Assembly: GCF_026151205.1 (NCBI RefSeq)
Contig: NC_087083.1
Location: 2,742,536-2,806,535, forward strand
Reading direction: 5' to 3'
DNA length: 64,000 nucleotides
Origin: Bolinopsis microptera
Taxonomy: Eukaryota; Ctenophora; Tentaculata; Lobata; Bolinopsidae
A program made the translations under genes and the position numbers. Positions 26,401-34,899 of the stretch are shown one piece after another (the first letter of the stretch is position 1; every line of letters begins with the position of its first letter). The notes beneath the pieces were generated by a model that saw nothing but the letters and a program-made list of their open reading frames with translations, did not search any database and had not been told where the DNA came from.

Positions 26401-29400
26401 AAATGAAACTTGTGATCAGACAGGGAATTAAATGAAACTTTGACCGGACTGGGAATAGAATGAAACTTGTGACCGGACAGGGCGTTACATGAAACTTGTG
26501 ACCGAACAAGGAGTTAAATGAAACTTGTAACCGGACTGGGAATAGAATGAAACTTGTGACCGGACAGGGAGTTAAATGAAACTTGTGACCGGACAGGGAA
26601 TTAAATGAAACTTGTGACTGGACAGGGAGTTAAATGAAACATGTGACCGGACAGGGAGTTAAATGAAACTTGTGACCGGACAGGTACTAGGGAGTTAAAT
26701 GAAACTTGTAACCGGACAGGGAGTTAAGGGGGCCGGGGGGTCTTAATCAAAATTCTCTCAAAATTGACTTTTTAGTTGTTTCTGATAAAGGGGAGTAATA
26801 TCTATCAGCTGCTTTTTGTTCCTCACTCTGGAGTGGGTCCGAGCAGTAGACTTGCGCTACTGACACCCGGGAATGGTAATGCACGGATACAGTTAACGCC
26901 GTGTAGCAAGAGCTTCAGAGGATCCTGCCTGCTGCAGGTATGCTGAGTGGCAGATGCGACAAGCGCACTACTTCCAGCGGACATCAAGATGGCAGTCTGG
27001 CCATCAGAGTTATTCAGAACACTCTCCCTTTTAACTAGAAACATGTTGATGTCACAGTTTCTAGCCTACTTCTGCTGTAAGAACCTCCTCACAGCATGAT
27101 GACTTTAGGTTCTGTGTACTGAGGCACAAAACCCCCCTATTTTACTCTCCCTCACTGTCTGTGTGTGGCTGCAGACCCTCAGTTCTCTTATCAGTCATTT
27201 TTTGGTTGCTTGAGATCTTGGACTTGTTGCTAGTGGGCTACCAACCCCTAGCTTTACTCTGGTACTCGCAAAGTTTTTTGCCACGCACCCGTTTATCAAC
27301 ATTACAACGAACTAAACAACCACAGCACTAGGGTTCCAGCCCCTACCTCTCCTTCTGATAGTCCAGCTCATGATGACGCTGCACCTTTAAACCCTTCGGG
27401 GAGAGAAGCAGCTGATGGTATCTGGGTTAAAAGAAGGACCATCAAAAAACCAAAAATCAACAAAAAATCTCAGAATCCTTTTACCTTTCTACTTACAATA
27501 TAAGATCTCTCACTGAAGAATGGAAGCAATGGGAACTTGTGTGCAAAGCCAAAGCCTTTGACATACCTGTGATTGCACTTCAAGAGCATCGTATTAAGAA
27601 GACTCCTTATATAATGCGTGATGGCTACAAGTTCCTCCTAGCATCTCCTCCCCCTAAAAGTAGAACGCTCCTCGGACTTGGCTTCCTCCTTTCCCCTTGG
27701 GCCCAACGCTGCTACATCGACCATAATTTATTCTCAGACAGGATAATGTCTGTTTCTTTTACCGGTGAAGTTTGCACACACTTAGTTACTTGTCATTCAC
27801 CTACTAATATATCTACAGACCTTGAAGTTGAACAGTTCTATGCAGAGTTAACTTCTTGTGTCCGATCTTTTCCACCTCATGACGTAGTAGCTATAGCTGG
27901 TGACCTGAATGCTCACCTTGGAAAAGACACCTGCAACACCAACGCATTTTATGAATGTACAAACCGAAACGGACAGCATCTTCTTGATTTTGCCCAAGAA
28001 AACGCGTTCACCATCGGTGCGCTAAAGTTTAACAAAAAGCATTCTAAAAAGGTGACTTGGACAGCACCAAATGGTCAACTGCATCAGAATGACCACATCC
28101 TCATTCGCTCAAAATGGCAGAATTCACTTAAAAACTGTGAGTCATACATTAATCCCTCGGTTCAATCTGACCATCGGATTGTCACAGCGACTATCAAGCT
28201 GTCAATAAGGACCAACATCGTCCGACCTAAGGTAATCAAGTATGACTAGGAGGAGTTAAAAAGTAACACTGCAACTTCAACAGCCTTCCAACTCCAGCTC
28301 CAGAATAGGTTCACTGCCTTAATGGATGAAGAGAACGAGACTGATGACATCGTCCAACACAACCAGCATGCATACACCAACATGATAAGTGCTATTAATG
28401 ACACAGCAGAGAAAGTACTTCCCAAAAGGAAGAAGACTAGTCTAACTGCTCATATTTCATCTAATCCTGAGTACCGGGCTGCTGTCAAGGCACGAGATGC
28501 TGCGTTGAAAGATAGTCACAAAAGAAAGACACGAGCTGCTACTAAAGCCCTCCGTGATGCCACCCTTGAAGTCAGGAAGGTCGAAACCAGCATACAAGAA
28601 GCGTTTGTTAATAAGACAATTGATCAAGTAGATCAGCTGTTTATTCCGCAACCCGCAAACCACCCAGGGTATGCAGCATGGCAGACAATCAAACAGCTCT
28701 GGTATTGCGTGGAAGCTTATAAATGACCTTACCAATCGTAAGCCTAAATCTATGTCTCCATTACCTGGATATAGAAACAAGGCAGATCGAGCAAAGGCGT
28801 GGACTGACCACTACAGCAAACTGCTTTACAATCCTGCTGACAACATCAGAATGGGTAGCTTTGAAGTCCAAAAGCCAGAACTCCCAATTGAAACGTCACC
28901 GTTCTCAGCAGATGCACTATCTACAGCTCTCAAGCAGACAAAGGACACGTACGGTCATGACGGAATTCCTTCTCTGCTGTACAAGTGTGTTGACTTGGAC
29001 ACTACTTTACTATCTCTGTTCAACAACATGCTAGCTACTGGTAAAGCCCCGGAAGAGCTTCTTGTCACTGCCATTCTTCCTATACCCAAAGGAGCTAAAA
29101 AGTTCTGTCCTGAAAATAGCAGAGGCATCTCCATCCTCCCTGTTGCCACGAAAATCTACAACAGGCTGCTTCTAAACCGAATCAGGAGCCACATAGAACC
29201 TCGCCTCCGATACAACCAGAATGGTTTCCGGCCTGGAAGAGGGACTCGTGAACAGATTCTGGCTCTTAGACGTATCATCGAAGAGGTTGTGAACTTCCAG
29301 CTTCCTTGTGTCATCTCCTTTATTGACTTCTCAAAGGCCTTTGACTGCATCTTCAGATCGCATCTTCCCGACATCCTGGCTTCCTACGGCTTTCCTAAAA

Positions 29401-31270
29401 AAATCATAAAAGCCATTATGTCACTCTACATCAACACCAAGGCTAAAATCATGACCCCTGAAGGTATAACCTTAGAATTCCTTACCAACCTCGGAATTCT
29501 CCAGGGCGATGTTCTTGCACCACTCATTTTTATCATTGTCCTGGATTTCATACTAAGACTAGCAATAGGGCCACGTGATGGGTTTAAAGTTGGAAGTAAC
29601 TACATTGCTGATTTGGACTTCGCCGATGACCTAGCAACAATTACTGACAGCTTCAGCGAAAATGGCCGCCTTTGCCAAAGCATTTCTGACATAGCAGCCC
29701 GTTATGGTCTCCTTATTAACATCGGAAAGACCAAATACATGTCCTATAACATCCCGCGACCTGTCAACTCAGACGATAGAGTCTTTATTAACGGCAACCC
29801 TTTAGAAGAAGTTCATGACTTTAAGTACCTAGGATCCTTTATAGCCTCAACAAGCAGAGACATCAATGTCAGGAAAGGCCTCGCATGGAAAGCTTTACAG
29901 AGTCTAGATGCTTTTTGGAAATCTAATATGTCCAGGAAGATCAAGACTAAGATTTTTCGAACTGCAGTAGAACCTGTGCTGCTGTATGGTGCAGAAACCT
30001 GGACTCTTAAAAAGGCTGATATCAGAGCACTAGACGGTGTTTATACTAGAATGCTACGAAGGGTCTTTGGTATCTCATGGAAATCACATACACCTAACTC
30101 CGTTCTTTACGGAAAGATTCCATCGGTGACAGATACTATAAAGACACGAAGACTTCGTTTTGCAGGACATGTCTACCGTCTACAGGACCAACCTGCTCAA
30201 CAACTCCTTTTCTGGCAACCATCCTATGGCCAGCGTTATCGAGGACGACCACATAAGACCTTCCCGGACGTCCTACTTGAAGACACTGGAATGGAACCTG
30301 ACCAGCTGCATTTACTCATGTGTGATAGGGATAAATGGAGAGAAGCGTTGACACGAAACTCGTTCCAGATTTCATCTGGATCGACCTAGGCAGGTAGGCA
30401 GGCTTTTAGTCCCATGGAAAAATATTGTTCCTAATCGTAATTATCGCCGGTCAAAGGTCAGCCAGCGCTTATGCAGTATGCGTTCTGAAAATCTTGGACC
30501 GACAAAAATGTGGGAAAGAGCGGTTATACTGCGGTTCTAAGTTGATATAATAAGCTATTGCCTATTGGAGTCTTTCCTTTGTTGAAGAGATGGCTAGTCC
30601 CTTCTTTGGCATAAGTTAAACCCATGTTTGAGCCACCCACCCCTCTAAAAATCGACAAAAATCGAGGTTAAATATTATCAAAATCAAATTAAAAATCTTT
30701 AAATGCCTATCACAAAATTTTGACTCTAGTGTTCTCTTCTAACTGATCCTAAGATCATATTCTGAAAGTTTGAGGGTGATTGTAGATGGTTTTGCGGTTT
30801 AAATATTTTACTGTTACTCTTTTGCAGATAAGACACAGACTTCTTGGACGATCATTGGCATTGTAATACTAATAGCGGCTCTATTATTAGTCGCCGTGGT
30901 TTTGTGTATTTGTAAAAAAGTATCAAGACAGCATGTGATGGAACAACACACAGTACGTCCCACCAACCTACCAATTGTTGTTCCAGTGCAACTGCAGCCA
31001 GCTATAAATGTGCGAGAGGAGCCGCTGTCTTCAGATCCATCTCTGCCTAATGTTGCTGTGGATAATGATCAATACGTTCCAAGTTATGAAGAATTAATGG
31101 GTTATCCGGTGGGCCCACCAATTGTTGTTCCAGTGCAACTGCAGCCAGCTATAAATATGCGAGAGGAGCCGCTGTCTTCAGATCCAACTCTGTCTAATGT
31201 TGCTGTGGATAATGATCAATACGTTCCAAGTTATGAAGAAGTAATGGATTATCCAGCGGGCTCTCGTTAA
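10884..31270 (+). CDS. Receptor gene B: PAN-beta domain-LDLa x3-TM-repeat tail
   Basis: Nine exons join in one open frame of about 571 residues to the stop: 10884-10998, 11313-11458, 12110-12214, 19244-19687, 22719-22853, 22996-23136, 24073-24192, 24409-24477 and 30828-31270. Predicted type I membrane protein: PAN/apple-like module, Arg/Pro linker, a ~148-residue beta-rich domain, three LDLa repeats, short linker, transmembrane helix and a two-repeat tail nearly identical to A. Introns are large and full of mobile DNA, including a complete LINE and a 1.9-kb satellite in the last intron. Exons are joined here by phase and order only; alternative use of cassettes is possible. No signal peptide exon was identified. 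Confidence 0.65.
11868..12060. repeat. Dispersed repeat with CCGTCGACGAGTCC core
   Basis: Shares CTCGTAAAATAT, CCGTCGACGAGTCCAACTC and the AAACCTACAAT end with 15880-15990. Its right part (CCTGTCATTCCGCC...GGTCCCCAGG) is the inverse of 19715-19780 and resembles 8815-8885 and 33475-33550, so it is part of a mobile family, probably near a Helitron-like end. Confidence 0.5.
12110..12214 (+). CDS. Arg/Pro-rich linker exon of gene B
   Basis: 105-nt phase 1-1 exon (TTTTTCAG / GGTATAT), a copy of 2415-2525. It has an extra PGKG at the start and ends AAVKRYY. It directly follows the PAN module and keeps the frame. Confidence 0.6.
12250..12465. repeat. Half foldback arm plus spacer repeat
   Basis: Degenerate single arm of the 18339-18665 foldback family (ACCAAAAACCCATTA, CCAGTGTC, AAATGCAAAACGATA), followed by the LDLa-upstream type spacer. 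Same arrangement as 2556-2760 and 42660-42830, so it was duplicated with the gene. Confidence 0.5.
12490..12550 (-). mobile_element. Helitron-like 3' terminus
   Basis: Read on the minus strand, a CCCGTG/CACGGG hairpin lies a few bases before CTAG followed by T, as at 19190-19213 and 20026-20050. The rest of the element is not recognisable here; the adjacent 12535-12570 is a palindrome around TTTAAATTATATTTAAA. Confidence 0.45.
12650..12765. repeat. AGTACT-rich low-complexity repeat
   Basis: Irregular repetition of TACTATTAGTACT and GTACTAGT units. The rest of 12765-13120 has no recognised feature. Confidence 0.7.
13124..13275. repeat. Two adjacent long palindromes
   Basis: 13124-13178 is a perfect palindrome with 27-bp arms (TGTGACATGCATTAATTTGC at its start) and one central base. 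13179-13275 has 44-bp arms with one mismatch around a 9-bp loop. They abut exactly. Origin as a small foldback element is likely but unproven. Confidence 0.85.
13280..13430. repeat. Dispersed repeat, inverted relative to 14950-15070
   Basis: Contains GGGGCCATCGAAAGTAGCATAAC and TTCATGGAATGAA, which recur inverted at 14990-15060 and 15290-15360. No coding content is visible in 13280-13740. Confidence 0.5.
13746..13910 (+). promoter_or_regulatory. E-box/CLEAR-type cluster and ISRE-like run
   Basis: Two exact GTCACGTGAC palindromes and a nearby GCACGTGAC precede a TTTCACTTTCACGTTTCCGT run at about 13886. TTTCNNTTTC spacing is that of interferon-regulatory-factor sites. The ATG of a 76-codon ORF lies about 110 bp downstream. 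Binding is inference from motif form. Confidence 0.4.
14018..14248 (+). CDS. Small intronless ORF, 76 residues, unknown function
   Basis: ATG after CACTTAAACGAG opens a frame for a 76-residue protein, MSDCDPNYIPTPSQLPDQGD..., acidic and proline-rich at the start, aromatic at the end (RYSGYLYPYPYVKLNC). A polyadenylation-type AATAAA follows at about 14327. There is no signal peptide or transmembrane segment and no family was recognised. It lies in an intron of gene B on the same strand, downstream of the motif cluster at 13746-13910. It could be a small gene, a processed copy, or a captured exon in a mobile element; codon use is plausible but coding is unproven. Confidence 0.4.
   Translation: MSDCDPNYIPTPSQLPDQGDSDFDPDIDKLCRVADRRPFCPGNFDVGISDLIPSTLNRYSGYLYPYPYVKLNCRTV
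14590..14735. repeat. Cluster of consecutive hairpins
   Basis: Three inverted repeats follow one another: TCGTATAGCAC...GTGCTATACGA around a GGGCCCGTCGGGCCC core, ATATCTCCGCC...GTGGAGATAT, and AAATATTGCACACGCGTGCA and on. A weaker fourth precedes them at about 14583. Confidence 0.7.
14765..15460. repeat. Dispersed repeat, about 2.5 diverged copies
   Basis: 14765-15180 and 15225-15460 share ATATAAACTCTTTCCGAC, TTGATGGCTCCTAGGCCTA and CACTCAAATACRGCCAATAC. 14770-14820 is the inverse of 15185-15235 (GTCCTAGGACCACTCAAACC), giving terminal-inverted ends. No ORF is present. Confidence 0.55.
15626..15746. repeat. 15-bp minisatellite GGGGGGTCAATTGTC
   Basis: About eight head-to-tail units, one with TAATTATC. 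It lies between TCACGTGACC at about 15585 and the dispersed repeat at 15850-15990. 15990-16730 has no recognised gene; it is AT-rich with short inverted repeats such as CTATATATAGCATAGCGC. Confidence 0.9.
16734..16954. repeat. 221-bp direct repeat, left copy
   Basis: Identical, without gaps, to 18665-18885. The two copies bracket a 1.7-kb block that ends in a foldback element. Confidence 0.9.
16955..18338 (-). repeat. Inverted copy of the 43.7-46.4 kb repeat unit
   Basis: Homologous in reverse orientation to 43723-44760 and 45270-46440. Landmarks: AAAATCGCCATATTCAGGTGCC, ATGACGTCATC, GCGCACGCAACGTCC and the TGCACGTGCGAAAGGTGAG block. No gene is visible; short ORFs are not conserved between copies. 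Confidence 0.6.
18339..18665. mobile_element. Foldback element, perfect 148-bp arms
   Basis: 18339-18486 and 18518-18665 are exact inverted copies around a 31-bp loop; the ends read TTTGACCAAAACCC. There is no ORF of its own. Complete but longer-looped relatives are 43204-43722 and 44762-45269. Confidence 0.85.
18665..18885. repeat. 221-bp direct repeat, right copy
   Basis: Identical to 16734-16954; it starts at the last base of the foldback element. Confidence 0.9.
18914..19212 (+). mobile_element. Non-autonomous Helitron-like element
   Basis: Begins TCTCTATTATAATTCGG after an A and ends CCCTGTGACCACGGG-TTTT-CTAG before a T. This fits Helitron rules: 5' TC, 3' hairpin then CTRR, insertion between A and T, no target duplication. 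It shares ACGACCGCCCACGTGC and the CACGTGCACGTGCA block with 19715-20049. The end lies 31 bp before the exon at 19244. Confidence 0.55.
19244..19687 (+). CDS. Beta-rich extracellular domain exon of gene B
   Basis: A single 444-nt phase 1-1 exon (acceptor TTTTCAG, donor GGTGGG) encodes ~148 residues: GETNWETQQKDVWFPHSW, then FQVKTTSSIGSDDEIFFEVG, ARIVVRLSNTPIFFI, RIWTFIKQGLESISIKCNGV, and C...SEWVTSTVEFIKFN. Alternating beta strands, W...CNGV...C...W, and a soluble character resemble a domain common in marine invertebrate secreted proteins, possibly related to FAMeT-type domains; the assignment is tentative. It is the longest exon of the gene, absent from A and C, and tightly bracketed by Helitron-like ends at 19212 and about 19715. 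Confidence 0.6.
19715..20049 (+). mobile_element. Second Helitron-like element
   Basis: The right part parallels 18914-19212 and ends CCGTG-TGAT-CACGG-GCTTTCTAG before T. Its left part (GGGGACCCTAGGC...CCGCC...GACAGGCTGAGC) matches the repeat family at 12000-12050. The 5' end is uncertain. It abuts and truncates the LINE fragment on its right. Confidence 0.5.
20050..21830 (-). pseudogene. Broken Jockey/CR1-like LINE reverse transcriptase
   Basis: On the minus strand a linker (ALISKEFWTH) is followed by RT blocks ENYRPISLTCLVMKVFER, VYFDFAKAID, SGVPQGSILGPLLFVLFIND and ALYADDIKIW (catalytic YADD kept), then a C-terminal domain. The frame shifts near 21040 and again near 21270-21500, and the endonuclease is absent. 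The ORF runs out of the LINE into the Helitron-like end at 20050, so the true 3' end is lost. It is a dead fragment in an intron of gene B, in antisense orientation. Confidence 0.8.
22140..22680 (+). pseudogene. CTLD-end relic, copy 1
   Basis: Homologous to the open copy at 58424-58693. A stop (DAL*CDQ) and loss of the last C-type lectin cysteine break the front. The rear KDLTVAWTYRPKKQHANQPD...GRLSVSQQL is still readable. The upstream GGGCTACGGGGGCGGGG block is shared with 53040 and 58300. Confidence 0.5.
22719..22853 (+). CDS. LDLa repeat 1 of gene B
   Basis: 135-nt phase 1-1 exon (CCCACAG / GGTTGAG): TEGSECPDGYWMCSNGEKC...DCYDGSDETNCPES. Six cysteines and the DCxDGSDE calcium-binding end are intact. 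LDLa repeats bind ligands through Ca2+-organised acidic residues. Confidence 0.85.
22996..23136 (+). CDS. LDLa repeat 2 of gene B
   Basis: 141-nt phase 1-1 exon, nearly identical to repeat 1 with its flanks, so a recent tandem duplication of about 275 bp. It reads CPDGYWMCSNGEQCIDDSWVC...NCYDGSDEFETNC; the FE insertion precedes the last cysteine. Confidence 0.85.
23210..23990. repeat. Intron spacer repeats
   Basis: 23210-23510 matches 2740-3055, 42775-43045 and 46490-46790. 23515-23990 holds an inverted relative of 3060-3420. No exon is supported. Confidence 0.5.
24073..24192 (+). CDS. LDLa repeat 3 of gene B
   Basis: 120-nt phase 1-1 exon: CGYGYWMCSNYEQCIPDSYVC...NCYDGSDELNC. Six cysteines and DGSDE are kept. 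Its acceptor (CAACTATCAG) lacks the CTCCCACAG tract of the others because of a deletion, so splicing may be weaker. Confidence 0.7.
24409..24477 (+). CDS. Short linker exon of gene B
   Basis: 69-nt phase 1-1 exon (TTTTTCAG / GGTAAAT), a shortened copy of 4519-4665: PGCWYCSNLTETPAV...GGDSQ. Contains one N-glycosylation sequon (NLT). Confidence 0.65.
24510..24794 (+). other. Conserved intron segment, possible cryptic exon
   Basis: Shares 24510-24690 with 4690-4930. 24690-24794 is shared with 57075-57194 and has an open frame LIIAVISRGAA...FPPP ending before GTTAAATG in both copies. The upstream joining phase does not fit, so it is not annotated as coding. Confidence 0.35.
24795..26727. repeat. 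29-bp satellite, about 66 units
   Basis: Head-to-tail units around GTTAAATGAAACTTGTGACC + GGACAGGGA. Variants such as GACCGAACAAGG and GGGAATAGAATG recur every 464 bp (16 units): 25116-25343 and 25580-25807 are identical. A single unit exists at 57195-57223 after the same TTTTTCCTCCTCCAG. Confidence 0.95.
26740..30470 (+). mobile_element. APE-type non-LTR retrotransposon, nearly complete
   Basis: Starts after the satellite with a GC-richer leader (ORFs on either strand not conserved as far as can be judged), then endonuclease plus RT coding (27495-30389) and a short 3' tail. No target duplication could be fixed because the 5' flank is satellite. It lies in the last intron of gene B in sense orientation; the corresponding introns of A and C lack it. 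Confidence 0.8.
27494..30389 (+). pseudogene. LINE endonuclease-reverse transcriptase, two lesions
   Basis: The frame opens near TYNIRSLTEEW. APE endonuclease signs: ALQEHRI, AGDLNAHLG, and SDHR at the end. RT signs: NGFRPGRGTREQILALRRII, FIDFSKAFDC, LGILQGDVLAPLIFIIVLDF, LDFADDLAT (FADD at the active site), then LLYGAETWTL and a C-terminal GRP-rich region to the stop at 30389. One in-frame TAG (about 28247) and one frameshift (about 28700) interrupt it; otherwise it is full. An RTE/Nimb-like type is possible, but the clade was not fixed. Confidence 0.85.
30500..30827. repeat. Conserved intron before the tail exon (B)
   Basis: GTGGGAAAGAGCGGTTATRC and following recur at 52500-52700 and 56585-56760. 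30765-30827 matches 4955-5019 just before the A tail exon. Confidence 0.5.
30828..31270 (+). CDS. Transmembrane and cytoplasmic tail exon of gene B
   Basis: 443 nt, same length as the A exon. Helix IIGIVILIAALLLVAVVLCI, then CKKVSRQH and two 49-residue repeats with SYEELMGYP and SYEEVMDYP. Most differences from A are single substitutions, which suggests recent duplication or gene conversion. Confidence 0.8.
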
Positions 31271-32440
31271 ATCGCTCACCCGAATCATACCTACAGTAAA
31301 AACGTTTATATGATTCCTAAATCAAAATACGTGTTAGTTATTTGTAATATTTCTATCGCCGACCAAATAGAGTGGATGGAGGGCTAATATTCCCTAATCA
31401 AAACATTTCGCGCCCGCAGAGAACACAACATTGGAGGCTTCTAGAGTTCTAGTGGACCAGATCGCCATTTTGGATTATGAAAAGGTCGATTTGTTTACTT
31501 GATAAGTCTGAATATCGAAATTTTATTGATCAGTATCATGGTTCGTTTTAATTTTAATGTTTTAGCAGCAGTACTTCCTTATTGGAGAACAAAGTATTAC
31601 ATTTTTCTATATTAGTATGTTGATAGCATGTAGCAATTACTTAAAGTAAGTCGTGTGTTTATTTAATTTCTTGCCGGTAATTTAACTCCCTCGTAGGAAT
31701 ATTATAAAACTCGACAATATCATATTCTATTGTACTTTTTGTCTTTTGAGGTTGCCGAGATAATAACTTGCTATAATGCTTATTTATTCACTATGCATTG
31801 CTATTTTTGTGATTACAATATTATCATCTATAACAGTGTAACCACTAACCAGTTCATGTTATTGACCCACAATTAACAGATCAGATTTAGCACACATCAT
31901 GAGTGTTATATTACGTAAAACAGTCAATCAAGTTATGTAATTCTCGTTTAGTTCTCTTTATTATAATTATATCGGATTCAAATAAAAATAACGTACTTTG
32001 TAAGAAAGAAACAAATTAATCAAATAATAAGTCAAGCAATAAAATAAAATAAAAGTCGAACTAAAATGGCCAAAGTTTTATCAAATTCGCCGGAAGGAAA
32101 CCAAATTATGTGCCATTCTCGAATTAAAACCCACAATTTGGTTTCCTTTCTGTGAATTTAATTTAATTTTTCCCTCGCACGCTTTGAAAGTTAAGCGAAG
32201 CCGCAAAGTCCGTTTGTTTCTCCCCCCGAGAATTCATTGACAACTTATCCCGTTTTGATGATCGAACACAGAACAGCTACAGTTATATCCACATTTGTCA
32301 ACTCCGAAAGCCTGGATTGTAATTGTAAATGTATCAATATGCTATGGAAAAACTATAATTTTATAAAATAGCAATATAAATTAAAATAAGCTTTTAGTTT
32401 TACAGCTTAGGTATTGTTTTGTGAAACTTGATTTCGAGAT
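31271..32440. repeat. Duplicated 3' flank of gene B
   Basis: Homologous to 5463-6614 with small indels. AATAAA-type hexamers occur at about 31983 and 32039 in an A-rich tract and could end the transcript. Confidence 0.5.
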
Positions 32441-32945
32441 AACGGTGCGCGCAGGGCAGCCACGCCCATATTTGGTCCAAATTAGGCCCGATTTAGCCAA
32501 ATACCCTGAACATACCCAAACCCCAGGTTTATGGTGCTCTACGTGTAGCTAATGGTCTCTTAATTGAACTCGTATATATGAAATTTCATCAAGATTGGAC
32601 AAAAATGACTGAGTTATGAGCCAAAAACCATATGCCCATATTTGGGCATACGCACCAAATTTGGTAGAATTCGTCCCATAAATTGGTCAAATATCAATAT
32701 TTTTGAATGAGACTTACTTTATATGAAAGGTAAGCCTAAACTGCATATTCTCTGTAAGTTTTAGCTTAATATCTGTTCAAATGTGAATACTAAGGCAAAA
32801 ATACCACAAAAAAGAACAAAAAAATTGGCGGCCGGGCATTGGACCAAATATAGGCGTGGCTGCCCCGCAGGCAATGTTTGGCGGTTGGGGTCCGGGACCC
32901 CCTCTAAAGTTCGGTCACTGGTCCTAGTTTATCGGTCAATTGCTA
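32440..32945. mobile_element. Foldback element copy, left end deleted
   Basis: Same family as 6615-7360. The left GGGGGTCCCGG arm is missing, the right arm (GGTTGGGGTCCGGGACCCCC ... GTCACTGG) is intact. A 32945-33700 block homologous to 8205-9030 follows. Confidence 0.55.
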
Positions 32946-33709
32946 TAAAAAATTCAGGATTTCGATTATTATGACCAAGAAGATGTGGAGGGCTGTGTTG
33001 CTAGATGGTGCATTAATTTGAGAAAAGGACTGAATATGGACGACCGGGACATACATTTCTCTATCCATGAAAATATAATGGTTAATATGGTAATAAAATA
33101 AACAGACTCAGCGGTAGACTTCGTCTGACAGCAGACTAGGACGCATGAAATGAGCATCATGATGGAGACAATTGAGAGCTTCAAGACGGAAGCGCTAATA
33201 GACAAGGCAAAAGGACTGCTGCTGGTTTTGCATAAGATTACGGTTGAGGGGACAGTGCAAACTGAAACAGCGGTTATAGAGTCAAGAATTCACAGCTTCA
33301 GTGCAGGTGTACAAAAAAACAATGCAAGTAATATGATCCATAGTTGGTTCGTGCGCACTAAATGCAATTTTAAAACCGAACACACTTAATTACTCACGAA
33401 CACTGATCCTTTGTGGATGGCCGCTCAATTTCCCGATCCGCGATGGCGTTTTTTATTATATTCCATACAACAGCTTGGGACCCCAGTCTTTACTGTTTAT
33501 AAACGCAGCATCACAGCATGCAGATATGGCGGAGTGACAGGCCGAGCGCCGCCCAGTTAATATATAATTCCATATTGAATTTGAAAATCGTGTATATTTC
33601 TATCATCTATGTAACCATATGTTTATTGTTTATGCTACCTGACACGGATCTGTGCAAAATAGTAATACTAACTCAAAATTATAGTAGAGATGCTATCAAT
33701 TAGTGCCTA

Positions 33710-34214
33710 CCTTACAAGACATATTTATAACGTACGAAATGTGGCGGTTTTCCGAAGATTTCGCCATATTTTCGGACCGCCAAAATTTCGGTCGTCGTAA
33801 TAGAATCCGTCGCATTATCTTTTAGCTTATTTCAATGACTGTGCCTTCACTGCTTTATTTTGTTTCTAAAAAGTAATATCAAGTAAAATAAATAAATAAA
33901 TTCTGGCATCTTGGGACAAATATCACCACACCAATGACGAATTGAATGTCAAGCAATACAGTTTAAATTTGCATTAAAATACATGTATGTGCTAACATGA
34001 AAGTCTTACAGTCTTAATACAGACTAAGTTTGAACATGATTTTACCGAATTTCAGAAATTTCCTTACTGCTTATTGTCACAAAAAATGATGAAAAATACC
34101 CTTATTTTCGGTGACGTCCGAAATTTGACGGTTTTTGTTCAATTTCGCCATATTTTCGGACCGCCAAAATTTCGGTCGTCGCAAATTAGGCCGCCATAAA
34201 TATGTCTTGTAAGG
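33710..34214. mobile_element. TA-flanked element, CCTTACAAGACATATTTAT ends
   Basis: 19-bp terminal inverted repeats, TA on both sides. The paralogous spacer at 9021-9035 keeps the empty site (GTGCCTAGTGGG). Subterminal blocks with GGACCGCCAAAATTTCGGTC occur twice as direct copies. No transposase. Same family as 59115-60905. Confidence 0.85.
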
Positions 34215-34474
34215 TAGTGGGATACGTACAATACATCAACATGGTGAAATTAACAATGTACTTGGTCAGTTCCTGTTCAGCACCGCGCGCCGAAAATTGT
34301 TTAATTCAGATGATCGCGCAAAATAACTTTGCGCAGGTATACTTTGAACGTGGCGATAACAATGGATCGTGTTGAGCTGATCACTTCTCTTTGACTGTTT
34401 CTTTTTTACGCACTGTCTGGCGAGCTCCTGCGTTTGCGTTTGATCTCTCGTTACCTGCTCGTCTTTCTGCTATA

Positions 34475-34600
34475 ATGCATGCCACCAAAGGAAAGGAGTG
34501 GAATGCTGTTATTATTGTTCAGAAAGGGAAAGGGAATCAACAGAACAAAGCAAGATGTCTCTACTGCAACTACGAATTTATTGCAACTGCGACAATGTGA
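34475..34600 (+). pseudogene. BED zinc-finger fragment, second copy
   Basis: Equivalent of 9276-9401 with two or three substitutions (P2H, D to N); the open frame is kept at 41 codons. Confidence 0.5.
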
Positions 34601-34614
34601 CTATATGATAACTG

Positions 34615-34727
34615 GGTAACTCGGTAATCTGCCGATGCACATCTGGGGCACACCTCGGGCACACCTGGGGCACAAACTCGGGCACACCTCGGGCACACCT
34701 CGGGCACACCTGGGGCACAAAGTTACC
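34615..34727. mobile_element. 113-bp mini-element made of 11-bp repeats, 8-bp TSD
   Basis: Flanked by GATAACTG on both sides (34607-34614, 34728-34735); the empty site is 9414-9421. Ends are GGTAACT / AGTTACC. The inside is mostly GGGCACACCTC units. Confidence 0.8.
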
Positions 34728-34899
34728 GATAACTGACATTTAACAGTCATAAAAGATTTTTGATTGTTTCCAAAAAATAAACCGCTCTTTAAACGCACGA
34801 ACAAATCTTCACGAACTAATTGCACTCTTCCTGGAAAAGTAACGCATGAACCAACTATGGTATGATCTGCAATAGTAAAACGTAAAAAACGACTGCAGA

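Noticed and set aside
24795-26727. CRISPR array of 29-bp repeats
   Set aside because: Units are directly head to tail without spacers, in an intron-bearing animal-type genome.
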